Assembly (NCBI GenBank): GCA_038496675.1
Contig: CM076663.1
Span: 499,399-563,398, forward strand
Direction of reading: 5' to 3'
Length of the DNA stretch: 64,000 bases
DNA from: Rachycentron canadum
Taxonomy: Eukaryota > Chordata > Actinopteri > Carangiformes > Rachycentridae
The notes below the pieces were generated by a model. That model ran no database searches. It saw only the letters and a program-made list of their open reading frames with translations, and was not told the origin of the DNA. Below, in pieces: positions 38,601 to 47,479 of this stretch. Within the stretch, counting starts at the first letter, position 1; each line of letters starts with the position of its first letter. A program made the translations under genes and the position numbers.

Positions 38601-41600
38601 TTTAGATCCACATTAAGGTTTTATATGTGACTCAGTAAAGACTCTGTTCACTGTAATAGGGGATAGTAGCTCAGAGAACAAGAGGAAACTAAAAACACAG
38701 TGAATTTCTCCTTATTTTCTAGATAAAAACACTGTAAACCAGAATAACCAAAGAAAACTTCAACACAGAAAGCTACACATGTGTTTGTGTTGTTCTAGAG
38801 CTGATTTGAAGTTTCTCTCTTTATCTGATCTTTATCTGGCTACAAGCAGCTGACAGCTAGGCCTCTGAAGGAGACACTCTGATTGGCTGTGACATGAGTC
38901 TGCAGGGATCAGTCAGGTCCCCTGCTCTGGGCCCCTGCTCTGGGTCCCTGCTCTGGTCCCCTGCTCTGGGTCCCTGCTCTGGTCCCCTGCTCTGGGCCTC
39001 TGCTCTGGGCCTCTGCTCTGGGCCCCTGCTCTGGGCCTCTGCTCTGGGTCTCTGCTCTGGGCCTCTGCTCTGGGCCTCTGCTCTGGGCCCCTGCTCTGGG
39101 CCCCTGCTCTGGGTCTCTGCTCTGGGCCTCTGCTCTGGGCCCCTGCGCTGGGCCCCTGCTCTGGGTCTCTGCTCTGGGCCCCTGCTCTGGGCCCCCACTG
39201 CTCTGATGAACCAACTATTTCTTCTGTGTGGGTCAAACTGCTCTGCACAGTGTTCCCTCTTTATCTGGAAAACTGCAGTTGATGTTTGTTGGTGCCAAAG
39301 CGTAGCTCTGTATTCTCCCAGAATGCCCTGCTCTCAGAGGGTGGGGTGAATGGGGTGTAGGATGAAGATGAGAGCAGAGATAAAGAGTCTTCTTCAGCAG
39401 CCTCAGAAGTGTTCAGACACTATCTCTGTTTACACAATATCTGGTTCTCTGGGTCACTGTGACCACACACACACACAGAGGAAGATTATGAAGAGGAGTA
39501 ATTACAGAGGCTCTTCATGGAGTGGAGGTGGTCTCTGGTCTCTGGTCTCTGGTCTCTGGTCTCCTGTTCACGAAAAAGCTTTAAACCCAGTTTTATATCC
39601 GACTCAGATCAGAAGTGTCAGGAGATAAAGATCAGTGTTTGACCTGCTGGATTCATCCCCAGATGATCATGAATCTGAACCAGATGTCATTACAGTGGTT
39701 GTTGGGATGTTTCATGCAAAAGGAGCAGGTCAAGACTGGACTTCAAGTGTCAACCCTCTGTGATGTCACCCAACGGTTTGTGAACCTCCAGTCTGAGAAG
39801 GTGGAGCTGCTTTATATTATCTATTAAATTAGAAATGGACCATCATTCAAAAAATGAACATCATGTTGTATTGAAGACTTGAAACTAGAGACTGAGACCA
39901 TAAACTCATTAGGAAAACGTTTACTGAGCTAATAAATCAAGGAGAAGTAGGGACATTTTCCCATAGACTTCAATACAATCTGACTTCTTTAACAACCAGT
40001 GGAGTCGCCCCCTGATGGTCAGTAGAGAGAATGAAGGTTTAAGGCTCTTCAGCATTGACTTCACTTCACAGACCCAGCGTCCAGGTCCAGGTTTAGAGAC
40101 AGAGCCACAACAGGACAGATTCAGAGTCTAATTTAACCCTGATTCACCCCCAGGAGTCAGAGGAGGAATCTGACCCTGGATCTGATTGTCTGAACAGATT
40201 TGATTTTGATGGTCAAAAATCAAAGGGCTCACACATAACTCAGTTTTGACGTTGTGTAACTCTTTGACCTCTTCAGATTTGGCACAAAGGACAAAGTGAT
40301 TTGATTTGGTGGTGAAAGGTAAAAACAGTCTGTGGTTTCAGACGCAGAGAGATGACGTTTCTGTGGAAGGTTCATTTTATTCTGACGGGTTCATCCCTTG
40401 AGGACAGCAGCTGCTTCTTTGGCTGTTAAAACTAATTTATCATATTCATAGAAACTGACTCACCAGGGACACAGAGAGAAAACTCCAGGACAGAAGTCGG
40501 TGTGTTCAGGTACAGGAACGAGTCAAAGTGAAACCGACTCATTATAAAACCAGATTTCAGCTGGATACAAAATTCAGGCCGTGTAACTTGCTCTTTATCT
40601 TTCCTACAGCCCTGTAACGTCCTGCTATGACCCCGTTCCTCAGCTGGCTCTTCCTGTGTTTGTGTTTCGCTCTGTTTGCTGTGAATTTCCTCCTGACGGC
40701 CTCGTTTACGGACTCTGAGCTGTGAAACCAGCCTCCCCTCAAATTTAATATCACATTATGTTGTTTCAGTTTCCCTCTTTACCCTGGTGGTGAAGCGTCT
40801 TCCTGCCCGCCGGAGCAGAGACGTCACCTTGTATCTATGTAAAGAGGTTGTAGAGCGAGTCCAACCTTCAGCCGGCGCCACCACTGTTCGTTTTGTTCTG
40901 GGTTTAACCTGAGACATGACGATAAAACTCCTCTTATGGAGGCAGCAGCAGCTCTGCAGGCTGATTTCACTTCATCCTTGGAGACGGTGAAACTTCACCG
41001 AAAACTGACTAACAGGTTTTCTTGTCACTTCTCTGATATGAGTGTGGAAGTCTGGACTCTGGGGGCCGACAGATTCACTGAGACAAAAGCAGAATAAGAA
41101 CAACAAACTCTGTCTCTCGGCTGGTTTGTGGAGTCACAGAGCAACAATCCTCCGGTGGCCGTTGTCCTTTCAGAGGCAAACAAGATAAGACGGCGAGTGT
41201 GTGTCCGTGTGTTTACCGGACATATTGATTTTTTTCCGGGGCCACAGTGATGATATAAAAGTTTGTTTAAGTGAGGAAGTACAAGGTGGCGGGAAAACAA
41301 GTCCCTGAAGAATCCACATGTTCCTGTAGAAACAGACATGAGAGCTCTGTTGTTTCTTCTTCTACATCTTGTTGAGTCAGTCACCTTCACATTAAAACTG
41401 GAACCAGCTCTGAACAGGGACTTTTCAGGGTCCAGGATTGTGGTTCAGGAGTGAGGGGTGGAGCTGACCTGCTCTGTCCTCTATCCTGATTGGGTGGTAC
41501 GGTCAGTCAATCACACAGTAACCACGCCCCCTATCCCATCCCCTTCTTTCTGGTCTATTTTTCTCTAAATGGACCATCATTTAAAAAATGAACATCATGT

Positions 41601-44600
41601 TGTATTGAAGACTTGAAACTAGAGACTGAGACCATAAACTCATTAGGAAAACGTTTACTGAGCTAATAAATCAAGGAGAAGTAGGGACATTTTCCCATAG
41701 ACTTCAATACAATCTGACTTCTTTAACAACCAGTGGAGTCGCCCCCTGATGGTCAGTAGAGAGGATGAAGGTTGTGTCTTCCATTGTACAGTGCTTTGAG
41801 TGGTTGATAGGAATAGAAAAGTGCAGTCCATTTTTAAATATATATCCACGTATTAAATCACACATGGTTGGTTTCTGGTTAGATTTGAGTCACTAACAGA
41901 GCAAATATTCACTTATGTCAAAATAAATGATACATAAAAGCTGCAGGTGTTTTAAATCTAAAATAAATGATGGTGAGAAATCTCCTGCTCTGTTTTAAAG
42001 CCATGAGAAACCTCGTGGCTCAGACCAGGTCCTGGTCTCAAAGTCATTTAGCTCTGATACTCTGTTAAAGTCCAGCCACAGGTTTGGAAAACATCTGTTG
42101 ACTTTCTCTTTTTTTCCATCATTGTTTTTACCTTTTTCTTTTTTTCAGGTGTGTGTGTAATGTTTCTGACCTGAAGTTTGTGGTTTTCCTCCAAAAATGA
42201 GACATTAACCTTTTAGAATAAAACTGACACCTTCCCTTACAAAATGAATGATGTCCAAAATGTTTAAAATGTACTTTGAGTTAAGTGTAACTCTTGCAGC
42301 CGTCCTTCGGTGACAAACTACCTTCAACACAGCGGCTCCTGTGTAGTTCCCAGATATTTAATGATGAACATCAGCTAATGATTCCTTCAGAATGACGGAT
42401 TGCACAGGCTGAAATAATTCATGGTGGTTTTAGCTGCAGATGAAGGACACTGATGCTACTGAATTGTTAAAATCCTTCACTACAATATTTATGTACTTGA
42501 CTTGATTCTCATTTCTGCCAGGGGAGGAAGTATCTGCATGATGATTTATTTCATGCTCTTTTGATTTTCGTTTAACGGCACAAAGTTGCAAACATAATAA
42601 CTTTAGCAGCTTTGTGAAGTGAAAGAAGACGCTGACTGTATATCTGAAAACAAGGATGAGGATTTTAGTGTGTCTGATAAAATCTTCATACTTTATCTTA
42701 AAGGTCCACATTCGGACTTCTCCAGTCTTTTATTTTGAAGGGTTGATATCCATAACAAGTTATTCTTGTGGTTTTAAGAACAAAAAACCATCTCAGTGTA
42801 GTTTTACTTCTCCTCTCTCAGGCTGAGCTCTGAGCTCACCTGGGTGGTGACTTCTTTGTTGTGACATCACAAAGTTCCAGAAGTCCTGAGGCTGGTTTTA
42901 AGGCTCAGTTTCTGAATCCAGGCTGTGAGCATTTCTCTGGACTGAGACCTTTGATACTTTCACTGTGTTAATATAGAACCTAGACCTGCTTTATAATCAA
43001 AGACCACATGGAGGTCTACCTTTAGACTGTATGGACCTTTAACATCTACCTTTAGACTGTACGGACCTTTAACATCTACCTTTAGACTGTACGGACCTTT
43101 AACATCTACCTTTAGACTGTATGGACCTTTAACATCTACCTTTAGACTGTATGGACCTTTAACATCTACCTTTAGACTGTATGGACCTTTAACATCTACC
43201 TTTAGACTGTATGGACCTTTAACATCTACCTTTAGACTGTATGGACCTTTAACATCTACCTTTAGACTGTATGGACCTTTAACATCTACCTTTAGACTGT
43301 ATGGACCTTTAACATCTACCTTTAGACTGTATGGACCTTTAACATCTACCTTTAGACTGTATGGACCTTTAACATCTACCTTTAGACTGTATGGACCTTT
43401 AACATCTACCTTTAGACCGTATGGACCTTTTAACATCTACCTTTAGACTGTATGGACCTTTAACATCTACCTTTAGACCGTATGGACCTTTAACATCTAC
43501 CTTTAGACTGTATGGACCTTTAACATCTACCTTTAGACTGTATGGACCTTTAAACTGCTCATTGTGAATCTGATTGTGTTATAATTTAAAGGAACTTCCA
43601 GTCAATGTAAAACTTTTACCACATCATCTTTCAGATACACAGCCTGACTCGAGGTCGTGCCTCTCTGAACACTAATTGGCAGAGTAACTGGGATTTATTG
43701 ACCTGGGAGCTGGTGTGGAAGCTCGACCACAGATCCACAACACATATACACACAGACACACACAGAGCTTCTCTAATTACAGTTGTTGTCTCTGATCTCG
43801 TCCGGGTCGCTTCTCATCTTGGCAGCGATGAATCTGCTCGTTAAAGGTATGTGTCAGATAATTACAGCTCCGTTGTTCTTGTTTGGTGATTTGATTGCTG
43901 CTCATGTCAAGTGCTGGTTATAATTACAGGTTAAAGGTGGAGTAAGTGATTCTAATCCAAAGAAAAATCTGTGAAAATCTCCTCATGGTCTGATAGTTAT
44001 CTTTTCAGTGTGAGAGCTGAGACACAACACAGCTCTGACTCCAAATACACGAAGACACAACACTAATGGGATTTTGTATTTTATAGTTGTTTGCTCCTTT
44101 GTTACAAACACATAGTTTATGTTTTCAGCTGTTTTTAAAACTTGTTGCTTCTGTTAAGTTAAATTGTTGGATGTCATTGCAAGTAAAATTAAAATGGTTT
44201 CCTACTGACCATCCTCACACGGCAGCCATTGTCCTCTGACATCACCAAAAGGATGATGACATCATCAGTGTAAATGTAGGTATCTGACAAAGAATTTTCT
44301 TTTCACCATTTCCCATCAATCAGCAACAGAATGGTCAGCTGAGGTTGAGCTGATTCTGAAGATGTGGAGACTTGGTGACATTTTTAAAAATGACAACTTT
44401 AGAAGGAAAAACACAAAGAGATGAAACAACAGAGTTAATGTGGCTATAAGAGGGTTAAAAAAAACAATATACATCCTCAGTAAGAACCAATGGGCTCATT
44501 TCTCTCTCTTCTCTCCATCATATCAGTGAAGCTGAGGCTGTGACCTTTGTTATTTTCTGCCACTCGACTCCTCGGACATGAAAGAAACATGGTGATTTCT

Positions 44601-45961
44601 GTGTGTTTGCACGTGTCACAGACTGTGTCTTTATGTGGAGCAGTCAGACGTTTTTAATGCCAGAGAAAAGTGAGTCATTACACGTCAGTGGACGACCCCC
44701 GTTGCCATGGCAGCGTGGGCGTAAGTGCCTGCTGATTTTGCCATGTGATAAAAGCAACAGGGATTTGAACCGTGGGGCCGGCGGGGCCGGGAGATGAGCG
44801 GGAAGAAAACCCTTATCTGCTGCGAGGAGAGAGCTGACCTTTCACTTCCAAAGTTAAGTCTCTGCTGTTATTGGAGTTAATCTTCCTCCGCAGGGCGTGA
44901 TGAGGAGCTGATAGCAGAGCGCCGCTTGGGCCTTTTGCTGCAAAGCATGAAGGGGAGTCAAAGACACAACATGATGTCGTTTATTTGCAAATGCTGCAAC
45001 CTGGGACGGAAACAAAATGAGGACAGAAGAGGAAAGAGAAGAAACATGGAGCGAGGGAGGGAGCGAAGCCTTGAGGGGCTCGGAGAAAGACAAACACAGT
45101 GAAGAGGTGAAGTGAGAGGAATCAAGAAGGCAAACAGAGACAGGGACGGTGGTGGAGGTGAGAGGAGAAACAAAACTGTGGAGACAAGAGGAGATACAAA
45201 AAAAACAACAGAGGAGGGATGACGAGGGAGGGAAGATAAAACTCTTCCCTCCCTCGTCACATCGGAGACGCAGCATCAACACAGAGGATCATGCATCATC
45301 TAATGGCGTCTAAACCCCTCCCACACATCCTTAAAATCAACAATAATGACAATCACACACAACCTTATAAAGGCTTGATTTAAGTCCAAAGTAAAGACCA
45401 AGCTCCAAACAAGTCACAAGTCAAATCTGAAGTCAAGTTCGAAAAGAAAAAAGTCACAAGTCCCAATTTAGTGCAAATCATCATTTTTAAGGGAAAACCA
45501 ACAATTTCCAGATCAAGTCTGGAACCTTAACTCAGAAATCCCAAGTATCCTCAAGTCATACTCCTACTATCGCCTGGGAATTTATTTAAAGGTCCATATT
45601 TTAACTTCTCCAGTGTTTTAGCTTAAGTGTTGATATCAATAAAGAGATAAGAAGATTTAAGAACCAAAAACCATCTCAGTGTAGTTTTGTATCTCATCTC
45701 TCTGGCTTTATCATCTACCTTTAGACTGTATGGACCTTTAACATCTACCTTTTGACCGTATGGACCTTTAACATCTACCTTTAGACCGTATGGACCTTTA
45801 AAGTATAAAAACTACGTGCGTGAACAGGACCAGACAGACAGTGTGGACTCACCCATCCGGACGGCAGAGAGGGTGTTGGCCTGGCTGAAGGAGAGCGGTG
45901 CCATGGTCAGCAGCAGGACAGCGACGTTAATCGACAGCAGCAGTGCTGGCAGAGCCGGCAT
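22695..45961 (-). CDS. grik5: grik5, 5' part of gene (7 coding exons, incomplete 3')
   Basis: Kainate-type ionotropic glutamate receptor subunit 5 (KA2), a neuronal cation-channel subunit that works in heteromers with GRIK1-3 at the synaptic membrane. The model joins 45961-45853, 36650-36486, 34669-34572, 31392-31227, 28685-28507, 26598-26545 and 22856-22695 (933 nt, 311 codons, no stop). Junctions are GT-AG, with intron phases 1,1,0,1,0,0,0 that fit each other. The protein holds a signal peptide (about 1-26) and most of the amino-terminal domain; the ligand-binding domain, M1-M4 and tail are missing. Compared from memory with human family members, FYKYILTTM, GRGERLALALA and LYPSNED favour GRIK5 over GRIK4. 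Possible N-glycosylation sites are N229, N281 and N295. C46 and C302 probably form the conserved domain disulfide (by homology). The 3' continuation is in the N gap or outside the window. Paralogue assignment is firm but unaligned. Confidence 0.93.
23555..23940. repeat. possible dispersed repeat with TAGGTGGCGCTATGG motif
   Basis: CTAGGTGGCGCTATGG followed by AGTTTGGGGCAGTTTGTACA and TTGAAATTTTGCACCAGAGC resembles a high-copy fish repeat. There is no second copy in this window, so the call rests on memory. Confidence 0.4.
23944..24088 (-). mobile_element. family C dispersed repeat, copy 3 (diverged)
   Basis: Shares AAATGGTCCATTTAGAGGAA, GGCGTGGCTGCTGTGTGATT and a mutated AAGATGGCTGAC. Lies in grik5 intron 6. 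Confidence 0.85.
24254..24286. repeat. (ATC)n trinucleotide repeat
   Basis: Eleven ATC copies in grik5 intron 6. Confidence 0.93.
24454..24488. repeat. (TGC)n/(TGT)n trinucleotide repeat
   Basis: Short compound TGC/TGT run in grik5 intron 6; reads as Gln/Asn/Ser runs on the minus strand, with no coding support. Confidence 0.85.
24708..25300 (+). mobile_element. family A dispersed element, copy 3 (both termini)
   Basis: Starts TTAAAGGTCCATA (24708-24720) and ends TATGGACCTTTAA (25288-25300), a perfect 13-bp terminal inverted repeat with TTAA at each outer edge. Inside are an AGCCAATCAGAGGAGAG / TCTCTTCTGATTGGCT hairpin (about 24847-24890) and, at the right end, about five 30-bp units each containing the right terminus. 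It lies in grik5 intron 6. There is no coding capacity, so it would be non-autonomous. Confidence 0.85.
26090..26515. repeat. purine-rich tract in grik5 intron 6
   Basis: About 420 bp of A/G-rich sequence (AAAGGAAAGGAAAGAAAAAG words) ending 30 bases from grik5 exon 6. On the transcribed strand it is a very long polypyrimidine run downstream of the exon 6 donor. Confidence 0.85.
26545..26598 (-). CDS. grik5: grik5 coding exon 6 (54-bp exon)
   Basis: Residues 240-257. The exon is 54 nt with phase-0 boundaries on both sides: acceptor GGTGACCTGCAG and donor ATG/GTAAGA. It reads ANELGMTSAFYKYILTTM, matching the short exon seen in kainate receptor genes. FYKYILTTM separates GRIK5 from GRIK4 (which as remembered has YYTYIF). 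It lies beside a long purine-rich tract (26090-26510) in the 3' part of the intron pair, so automated callers may miss it. Confidence 0.95.
28507..28685 (-). CDS. grik5: grik5 coding exon 5
   Basis: Residues 180-239 (179 nt). The acceptor CCGCCCTTCAG precedes GT, which completes Cys180; then LLRLEELVRRFLISRETL, SVRMLDDSLDPTPLLKEI and RDDKVATIIIDANASIS, ending ILRK before the donor GTCAGA (phase 0). It covers the second lobe of the amino-terminal domain. NAS at 229-231 is a possible glycosylation site. This is among the most conserved KA1/KA2 segments. Arg in RFLISR, where mammals as remembered have GFLISK, is a modest fish difference. Confidence 0.95.
29400..29640. other. single-copy GC-richer block in grik5 intron 4, candidate conserved non-coding element
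   Basis: Non-repetitive sequence with words such as GCTAATCGCCGCCATAAAGC and GGCCGCCGTTAAGCGGCC, unlike the surrounding low-complexity intron. No frame stays open usefully. Conservation is not tested. Confidence 0.3.
31227..31392 (-). CDS. grik5: grik5 coding exon 4
   Basis: Residues 125-179 plus one base of codon 180 (166 nt). The acceptor CATTCCCTCAG opens at IPHVKIGPEETPKL. The exon continues with YLRFASVTLYPSNEDLSL and ends SLICAKAE, with donor T/GTGAGT splitting the TGT (Cys) codon completed by exon 5. LYPSNED and ICAKAEC are strong KA-type kainate subunit signatures. The usual GPEE and RF motifs are intact, and no frameshift or stop is seen. Confidence 0.93.
32183..32216 (+). mobile_element. 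fragment of common teleost tRNA-like/non-LTR repeat
   Basis: GGCGGCACGGTGGCTC joined to TGAATTGCCCGTAAG, both recognisable words of a very common fish dispersed repeat, with the middle deleted. Confidence 0.5.
32455..32678 (+). pseudogene. LINE (non-LTR retrotransposon) 3' end remnant
   Basis: The plus strand reads HLIRMAPEGLP, GRKPWGRPSTP, then KVAEERNIWNTLLRL, then ends GAAAACGGATGGATGGATT. This matches, from memory, the conserved C-terminal tail of fish LINE ORF2 (HLIRMPPGRLP ... RRPRGRPRTRW ... EVWASLLRLL) followed by its ATGGATGG 3' end. The remnant frame keeps its order but is decayed. Clade is not assigned. Confidence 0.75.
33790..34205 (+). mobile_element. family C dispersed repeat, copy 4 (rearranged)
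   Basis: Forward blocks (GCCATCTTGGTTTTTTGAA; ACCATAAACTCATTAGGAAA; CGCCCCCTGATGGTCATTAG) are interrupted at about 33870-33960 by an inverted segment of the same family (GTGAAGCCAATGCTGAAGAG ... CATCAGGGGGCGAC). Confidence 0.85.
34217..34525. repeat. unclassified dispersed repeat (probable)
   Basis: CACCTGTCACCTGTCCAACA, GACACAGCTTAAATACACAT, CACATCAGGGCGGGGC and ACTGGACAAGGACAGGAAGT form a run typical of a high-copy fish repeat. With 33540-33765 (GACCCCAAACGCAGAAAC...) it may be one element split by family C copy 4. Confidence 0.5.
34572..34669 (-). CDS. grik5: grik5 coding exon 3
   Basis: Residues 92-124 (98 nt). The acceptor is TTTTTCTCTCTCAG and the donor GAG/GTGAGT (phase 0). The exon reads CQILPKGVVSVIGPASSP and ends in SHICGEKE, the hallmark kainate-receptor segment in which ILPKGVV...GPSSSPAS leads into the cleft of lobe 1. 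No Met-initiated frame of useful length covers it; it was placed by splice phase and homology. It sits between a family C insertion at 33790-34205 with a second dispersed repeat (34217-34525) on the 3' side and intron 2 on the other. Confidence 0.92.
35578..35670. repeat. (GT)n microsatellite with GC interruptions
   Basis: GT array with GCGTGT interruptions in grik5 intron 2. Confidence 0.95.
35903..36207 (+). mobile_element. family C dispersed repeat, copy 5
   Basis: CAACCCTCTGTGATGTCACC through GAAACTAGAGACTGAGACC; includes CACACAGTAGCCACGCCCCC. Ends at GAGACCAG instead of the usual GAGACCATAAACTC. Lies in grik5 intron 2. Confidence 0.9.
36486..36650 (-). CDS. grik5: grik5 coding exon 2: start of amino-terminal domain
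   Basis: Residues 37-91 plus one base of codon 92 (165 nt). The acceptor CTTCCTTCAG precedes CG, which completes GCG (Ala) with exon 1. The exon reads AAILDDQSVCGRGERL, then an ARENIN helix, then KVEVDVYELQRDSQYETTDT, the first strand-helix-strand of the periplasmic-binding-protein-like amino-terminal domain. C46 is the first conserved cysteine. The end, A before GTAAGC, matches the TG start of exon 3 to give Met. The segment is nearly identical to vertebrate GRIK5 as remembered and less like GRIK4. Confidence 0.93.
38837..38895 (-). mobile_element. family B dispersed repeat, copy 3 (truncated)
   Basis: Only the TGGCTACAAGCAGCTGACAG end through GATTGGCTGTGACAT remains; the 13-bp array starts soon after the break. 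Confidence 0.85.
38917..39206. repeat. 13-bp minisatellite
   Basis: About 22 copies of TCTGCTCTGGGCC and variants in grik5 intron 1. It starts right after the broken end of a family B copy (38837-38895). Three units make 13 codons, so long Arg/Gln/Pro frames stay open by chance. Confidence 0.95.
39531..39562. repeat. (TCTGGTC)n short tandem repeat
   Basis: Four to five copies of a 7-bp unit. Confidence 0.85.
39751..40060 (+). mobile_element. family C dispersed repeat, copy 6
   Basis: CAACCCTCTGTGATGTCACC, then a deletion of the CCACGCCCCC half, then the full core to GTCGCCCCCTGATGGTCAGT. Lies in grik5 intron 1. Confidence 0.9.
41446..41772 (+). mobile_element. family C dispersed repeat, copy 7
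   Basis: AGGAGTGAGGGGTGGAGCTG through CCCCCTGATGGTCAGTAGAG, nearly colinear with copies 5 and 6. Lies in grik5 intron 1. Confidence 0.9.
42698..43553 (+). mobile_element. family A dispersed element, copy 4 with 18-unit terminal array
   Basis: Starts TTAAAGGTCCACA and ends TATGGACCTTTAA. The last 540 bp (43013-43553) are about 18 tandem 30-bp units, most identical, with one single-T insertion near 43429. It lies in grik5 intron 1. Confidence 0.88.
45000..45245. repeat. purine-rich tract in grik5 intron 1
   Basis: A/G-biased low-complexity sequence of about 240 bp; no coding support on either strand. Confidence 0.75.
45586..45801 (+). mobile_element. family A dispersed element, copy 5 (internally deleted, 216 bp)
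   Basis: Starts TTAAAGGTCCATA (45586-45598) and ends TATGGACCTTTAA (45789-45801), with three 30-bp terminal units and most of the interior deleted. Its right end is only 51 bases from the splice donor of grik5 coding exon 1. Confidence 0.88.
45853..45961 (-). CDS. grik5: grik5 coding exon 1: signal peptide
   Basis: Codons 1-36 plus the first base of codon 37. The ATG at 45961-45959 sits in GGAAGATGC, with a purine at -3. It opens a short polar start followed by a hydrophobic core (LLLSINVAVLLL) and a small-residue region ending near SFSQ, a typical cleavable signal peptide with cleavage around residue 26. The exon then reads NTLSAVRM and ends ATGG before the donor GTGAGT (phase 1), which completes an Ala codon with exon 2. 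An in-frame upstream Met at 46051 would add 30 residues unlike a receptor start. A possible acceptor (CCTGCAG) ending at 46012 lies between the two, so the upstream frame is more likely intron or 5' UTR. Signal peptides diverge fast, so support comes mainly from the splice phase and the RM junction. Confidence 0.85.
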
Positions 45962-46011
45962 CTTCCACTGCTCCTCATGGAGAATGGTCTGCTGGCTGCC
46001 TGTACCGCCAC
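45962..46011 (-). other. probable grik5 5' UTR segment after a candidate splice acceptor
   Basis: Read on the minus strand, a pyrimidine-containing CCACCTGTCCTGCAG ends at 46012, 50 bases before the start codon. It would make the first coding exon 46011-45853, with a short 5' UTR and a separate upstream non-coding exon. That upstream exon was not identified. This is inference from a splice-like motif only. Confidence 0.35.
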
Positions 46012-47479
46012 CTGCAGGACAGGTGGAGTCATAGCTGCTCAGTCTGCACATGGAGCGCCGAGTTTAATGGTTCAGATTCAACTGCTGCACATTTGCAGGG
46101 TAATTTATTCCCAACACAGTTATTACAACATCCAGACATGCAGTCAACATGCAGCAGCTGCTCCATAAACACACAACACAGCACAGTCTCTCTCTTTACA
46201 CAGCATGCAACAACATCAGCTGTGAGAAGTTTAAAGGAAAACCAGGCTTGTTATTCACATCCAGTAACTTCAATTTATGTTTATGCTCTCACATGAGCTG
46301 TCAAAATAAGAGTCACACAGGAAGGAGAGAGCAGAAACAACAACGACCACAACCAAAGGCAGGAAATGGATAAAAAATGAATAATTGTTCAATCTAGACA
46401 ACACAACACAACTCTGACACAATCCGCAGCCCCCCACACCATCAAACTACAGCATCAGTGTGAGTGTTAGTGTTTCTTCTTCATTCAACAACAAAAAACA
46501 GAAAAACACTGCAAAGTAGTGTCAAGCACCGCAGCAACACCAGCGATGTCATCACTATGGCGGCTGTACAGACATTTCTCGTTTCGATTCAGAGGCTGCA
46601 TTTAAAGACATCACGAGTCAAAGGCTCCTTTAGATGTGTTGTCCTGTTCCTAGGAAACGAGCCACAAAGACTCGAACAGGTGGATCCTTCGTGGCCCAAA
46701 ATATCCCAACATTCAATGCACACTGGTAAAGAAAATAACATGAACATGAAAATATGAAAAACACGAAGAGAGCCTGAGAATCACACTGTTTCAGGCGTTT
46801 GTGGGGAAAAAAGGTTGTGACGCAGCTTTAAGGGCGGGAGCAGCTCGTGATGCAAAGCAAAGATCCTCCAGACCAGAGCATTTGATTTTGGTTCGGTCCT
46901 CGTGGTCTACAACGAAGCACCACACCTTCACCAACCAGGTCCTCCTGTGGATGTAGCCCCTGAAGGTCGTACAGACCATGACTGAGAGAAACCGCTGAAC
47001 ACACTACGACTCAGAGAGAGAGAGGAAGACAAAGACAAAGAGGAAGAGATTTAGTGGTTGTTGGGTCTGAATGAAGCTCTTGAAGAGAAGGGAGACAGAG
47101 ACACATGGTCCAGAGAATATGAAGCAGAAGGAGAAGAAAAAAGAGAAACAGGCGAGGGAGAGAGAGGAGGAAAATATTAGAGGACAGAAGTGAGTGTGAG
47201 AGACGGAGAAATGGTCACATGTTGCAGAGAGAGAGAGGTTTAAAATGGCTGCGTGAGGGAGCATGACGAACCCAGTCCAAAGCTTCAAAGTAGATTAGAG
47301 ACACTGAAGTGGGATTTTTTCATTAGCTCCTGTTTGTGTGTCTGTGTGTGTTTCACACGTTTGCATTTAACTTTCCCCCCAATGACACTGTTCAATCCCA
47401 TCATGCACCTGCTTCATCATCTCCTTCATCTCCATGTGGACAGTTATGTTACTCCTGCCCCTCCCATTGCACATCCTGG
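46012..47479. other. upstream of grik5 coding exon 1; no further exon recognised
   Basis: Would contain intron or promoter of grik5. A 62-codon minus frame at 46791-46979 (VKVWCFVVDHEDRTKI) is high-complexity but unrecognised. Confidence 0.5.

Larger units (their letters stand above)
36651..45852 (-). other. grik5 intron 1 (9.2 kb)
   Basis: Phase-1 intron with GT-AG ends. It carries family C copies (39751-40060, 41446-41772), family A copies (42698-43553, 45586-45801), a truncated family B copy (38837-38895) and the 13-bp array at 38917-39206. Long first introns often hold regulatory sequence, but no specific element is proven here. Confidence 0.85.

Noticed and set aside
38857..39349. Arg/Gln/Gly/Pro-rich frames resembling a repetitive protein
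   Set aside because: Open in several frames on both strands across a 13-bp array inside grik5 intron 1.
42960..43436. 158-codon minus frame repeating KVDVKGPYSL
   Set aside because: The 30-bp minisatellite is divisible by three and lacks stops; the same peptide pattern appears at other array loci with no gene context.
45900..45925. RE1/NRSF-like motif TCAGCAGCAGGACAGCG over the signal-peptide exon
   Set aside because: The spacing between half sites is one base short of the canonical element and it lies in coding sequence; too weak to call.
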